Part shown: piece by piece, positions 15,288-17,240 of the stretch
Numbering within the stretch: position 1 is the first letter of the stretch
How the letters are laid out: every line of letters begins with the position of its first letter
Source of the DNA: an uncultured Bacteroidia bacterium
Lineage (GTDB): Bacteria; Bacteroidota; Bacteroidia; Bacteroidales; UBA932
Length of the DNA: 17,240 nt
Direction of reading: 5' to 3'
Assembly: GCA_902767355.1 (NCBI GenBank)
Contig: CACXHG010000255.1
Coordinates: 1 to 17,240, forward strand
Notes under the pieces: model-generated
What the model was told of the DNA's origin: nothing
Seen by the model: only the letters and a program-made list of their open reading frames with translations
The model's database searches: none
Program-made: the position numbers and the translations under genes

Positions 15288-17240
15288 ATGAGATCATTTA
15301 AGTTATTATCCGTTCTGGCAGGATTGATGGCCATGACAGCGCTGGTATCCTGCGCCGAGAAAGTTGAAGACCCCTCGATCACGATTGAGGGGGAGAGCAC
15401 ACTGACACTTGCCAAAGACAAAACTTCCGTCAAGGTAAAAGTCCTGTCCAACCGCGACTGGGGAATGCGCTTCGTGGGCAATACCCCCGACTGGATTGTG
15501 GCCGAGCCGGGCAACGGCAAGGCCTCCAAGACGCCCACCGAGATAACCGTGACCGTGACCGAAAACACCGGCTCCAACCGCACGGCTTCCGTTGAGTTCT
15601 ATACCGGCGTCGCCACCGCCATGCTGACCATTGTGCAGGAAGGACCCGACGGTGATTCCGACGGGGTGACCGCCCTGACCGTGGCGGAATTCATAAACAA
15701 GGCCGACAAGGCCACATACTACCGCCTCACCGGCACTGTGAGCGGCTTCAACTCCCAGTACTGCAGTTTCGATCTGACCGACGCCAGCGGCAAGATCTAT
15801 GTCTATTCCGTGTCCGATGCCAGCAAGGCGCAGTGGGCCGACAAGATCAAAAATGGCGGCACCATAACCCTCCAGGGCCAGTATGAGTTCTACAGCAGCA
15901 AGAGCCAGCACGAGGTCGTGAACGCCATCATCGAGTCGTTCACCGGAGGTGAGGATGTCGTTCCCGGCACTCCGGAGGGCGACGGTTCACAGGCATCGCC
16001 CTACAATGTGGCAGCGGCCTTCCAGGCAGTCAAGAACCTTAGCTGGACAGACAATAAAACTTTTGACAAAGTAGGCCCGTACTATGTGAGAGGTAAGGTA
16101 TCGGCCATTGATCAGGACTACACTTATAACGTATCGGATGGGCGAACCTATGGCAACGCCCGCTTCAGTATCTCGGACGACGGCAAGGCCACCGGCTCGG
16201 AGCAATTCACTCTCTACAACCTCGATTATCTCGGCGGCGACAAGTTCGTGGCCGGCCAGACCGACATCAAGGTGGGGGATGATGTTGTAATCTATGCGGA
16301 ACTGATGAATTATCACGGCGATACGCCCGAAAATAACGGAGGCTATCTGTATTCGCTCAATGGCTCTACCGGCGGCCCGACCGAGACCGTCACTGCCACG
16401 GTAACAGAAGCAATCGCACTTGCCGACAACACTGGTGTCGTGATAGAAGAGGCTGTAGTCGCCGGCATCTCCACCATGGGTCTGGTGGTTGCCGACGCTA
16501 CCAGCAATGCTTATATCTATTTTGACAGCAAAACCGGCGAGACGGTTCCCGCTGTCGCAATTGGCGACAAGGTTAAGGTAGAGGCTACCAAGAAGAGCTA
16601 CAATGGCGTGCCGGAGATGGTAAAGGCCACTGTCACCAAACTTTCTTCCAGCGACTATACCTATCCCGAAGCCAAGGATCTGACTTCCATTGCGACAAGC
16701 TACGAGTCGTCTGTGACCGAATATATTAAACTCACCGGTACACTCACTATTGACAAGGAAAAGGGTTACTACAACCTGGCCATCCCCGGTGTGGATGCCG
16801 ACACTAAACAAGGCTCTATCTCAGGCCCGCTTCCGGAGCTCGGGGCCGATTCTTATGAGGGTCAGGAAATAACAGTATCCGGCTATTTCCTAGGTCTTGC
16901 CAGCAAGGGCAAGTTTATCAGTATCTTGGCCACCGACATCGCTCCGGCCGACCCCGACGCAAAGTTCTGCAACGTGAGCCCGGCGAGCATTAAGGCCAAG
17001 GCCGATGAGACTTCTGCAAGCTTCACCATCAAGGCCAATGCGGCCTGGACCATCAGCAGCGACAACGCCGACTTCACAGTGAGCCCGGCTTCCGGCGAGG
17101 GCGACGCCACCGTGAACGTGACATTCTCTGCAAACGAGGGCGATGAGGCCCGCGTGGCCAACATCACCGTGACTAGCGTCGATGCAGGCGTCGCCGCCGT
17201 CGTCGTACTGACACAGGCAAAGCCTTCAAGCGGAGAAGCA
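15288..17240 (+). CDS. Large lipoprotein with BACON and OB-fold-like domains (3' end outside window)
   Basis: 651 codons without a stop from ATG 15288 to the right edge. The lipobox is ALVSC (Cys22), followed by AEKVED, which suggests surface display. Residues about 30-118 form a BACON domain (Ig-like, ending MLTIVQEG). Four segments resembling OB folds follow: about 129-215 (YYRLTGTVSGF...FDLTDASGKIYVYSV), 236-360 (ASPYNVAAAFQAV, YYVRGKVSAI, DDVVIYAEL), 368-455 (GLVVADATSNAYIYFD, GDKVKVEA) and 463-553 (YIKLTGTLTI, GQEITVSGYF). Residues about 558-645 form a second BACON domain (ending VVVLTQAK). In Bacteroidetes such arrays often belong to surface proteins that bind glycans or carry a C-terminal enzyme such as an endonuclease/exonuclease/phosphatase domain, but no catalytic part is visible here. 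It diverges from the flavodiiron gene across 70 bases. Domain names are by pattern, and the first BACON is the firmest. Confidence 0.75.
   Translation, partial: MRSFKLLSVLAGLMAMTALVSCAEKVEDPSITIEGESTLTLAKDKTSVKVKVLSNRDWGMRFVGNTPDWIVAEPGNGKASKTPTEITVTVTENTGSNRTASVEFYTGVATAMLTIVQEGPDGDSDGVTALTVAEFINKADKATYYRLTGTVSGFNSQYCSFDLTDASGKIYVYSVSDASKAQWADKIKNGGTITLQGQYEFYSSKSQHEVVNAIIESFTGGEDVVPGTPEGDGSQASPYNVAAAFQAVKNLSWTDNKTFDKVGPYYVRGKVSAIDQDYTYNVSDGRTYGNARFSISDDGKATGSEQFTLYNLDYLGGDKFVAGQTDIKVGDDVVIYAELMNYHGDTPENNGGYLYSLNGSTGGPTETVTATVTEAIALADNTGVVIEEAVVAGISTMGLVVADATSNAYIYFDSKTGETVPAVAIGDKVKVEATKKSYNGVPEMVKATVTKLSSSDYTYPEAKDLTSIATSYESSVTEYIKLTGTLTIDKEKGYYNLAIPGVDADTKQGSISGPLPELGADSYEGQEITVSGYFLGLASKGKFISILATDIAPADPDAKFCNVSPASIKAKADETSASFTIKANAAWTISSDNADFTVSPASGEGDATVNVTFSANEGDEARVANITVTSVDAGVAAVVVLTQAKPSSGEA

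Noticed and set aside
15218..15583. Upstream extension of the flavodiiron protein to 521 residues
   Set aside because: The added part is antisense to the BACON lipoprotein, lacks homology, and family proteins begin at the ATG at 15217.
15306..16811. Minus-strand frames of 201 and 274 codons opposite the BACON/OB-fold gene
   Set aside because: Antisense shadows; the plus-strand frame is open for 651 codons with a lipobox and BACON domains.

Overview
The window looks like a chromosomal segment from a GC-rich member of the Bacteroidetes, most likely an anaerobic, glycan-degrading Bacteroidales. The reasons are a SusC/SusD pair, many lipoproteins with Bacteroidetes-style acidic residues after the lipobox cysteine, BACON domains, no clear Shine-Dalgarno sequences, and several good matches to the Bacteroidetes promoter (TTTG, about 20 bases, TAnnTTTG). 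The species cannot be named from the sequence alone.

Region 1 (1-10428, minus strand) is a polysaccharide utilization locus (PUL). In transcription order it holds a GH3 beta-glucosidase lipoprotein, a GH144-type lipoprotein joined to it by an ATGA overlap, SusC, SusD, a LamG-fold lipoprotein in the position of a surface glycan-binding protein, and a second GH144-type lipoprotein with an N-terminal Ig-like domain that runs off the left edge. GH144 enzymes are known as endo-beta-1,2-glucanases, and a GH3 enzyme of Bacteroides thetaiotaomicron is known to hydrolyse beta-1,2-gluco-oligosaccharides. The best hypothesis is therefore import and breakdown of beta-1,2-glucan: surface binding and endo-cleavage, uptake through SusCD, then periplasmic trimming by the second GH144 and GH3. 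No PUL regulator is present in the window. A Gfo/Idh/MocA oxidoreductase (10455-11492) lies just upstream on the same strand, but a candidate promoter separates it from the PUL.

Region 2 (11578-13814, plus strand) is a tight three-gene envelope cassette: an M48 metalloprotease lipoprotein, a DUF2846-like lipoprotein and a small outer-membrane beta-barrel protein. It diverges from the oxidoreductase through an 85-base region with interlaced promoter candidates.

Region 3 (13824-15217, minus strand) is a flavodiiron protein gene followed by a 53-residue rubredoxin gene. This is the classic oxygen/nitric oxide reductase couple of anaerobes and meets Region 2 convergently with 9 bases between stop codons.

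Region 4 (15288 to the right edge, plus strand) is the first 651 codons of a large lipoprotein with BACON domains at both ends of the visible part and apparent OB-fold-like repeats between them. It diverges from the flavodiiron gene.

No tRNA, rRNA, CRISPR array, insertion sequence or phage gene was seen. No gene-free stretch exceeds about 85 bases.
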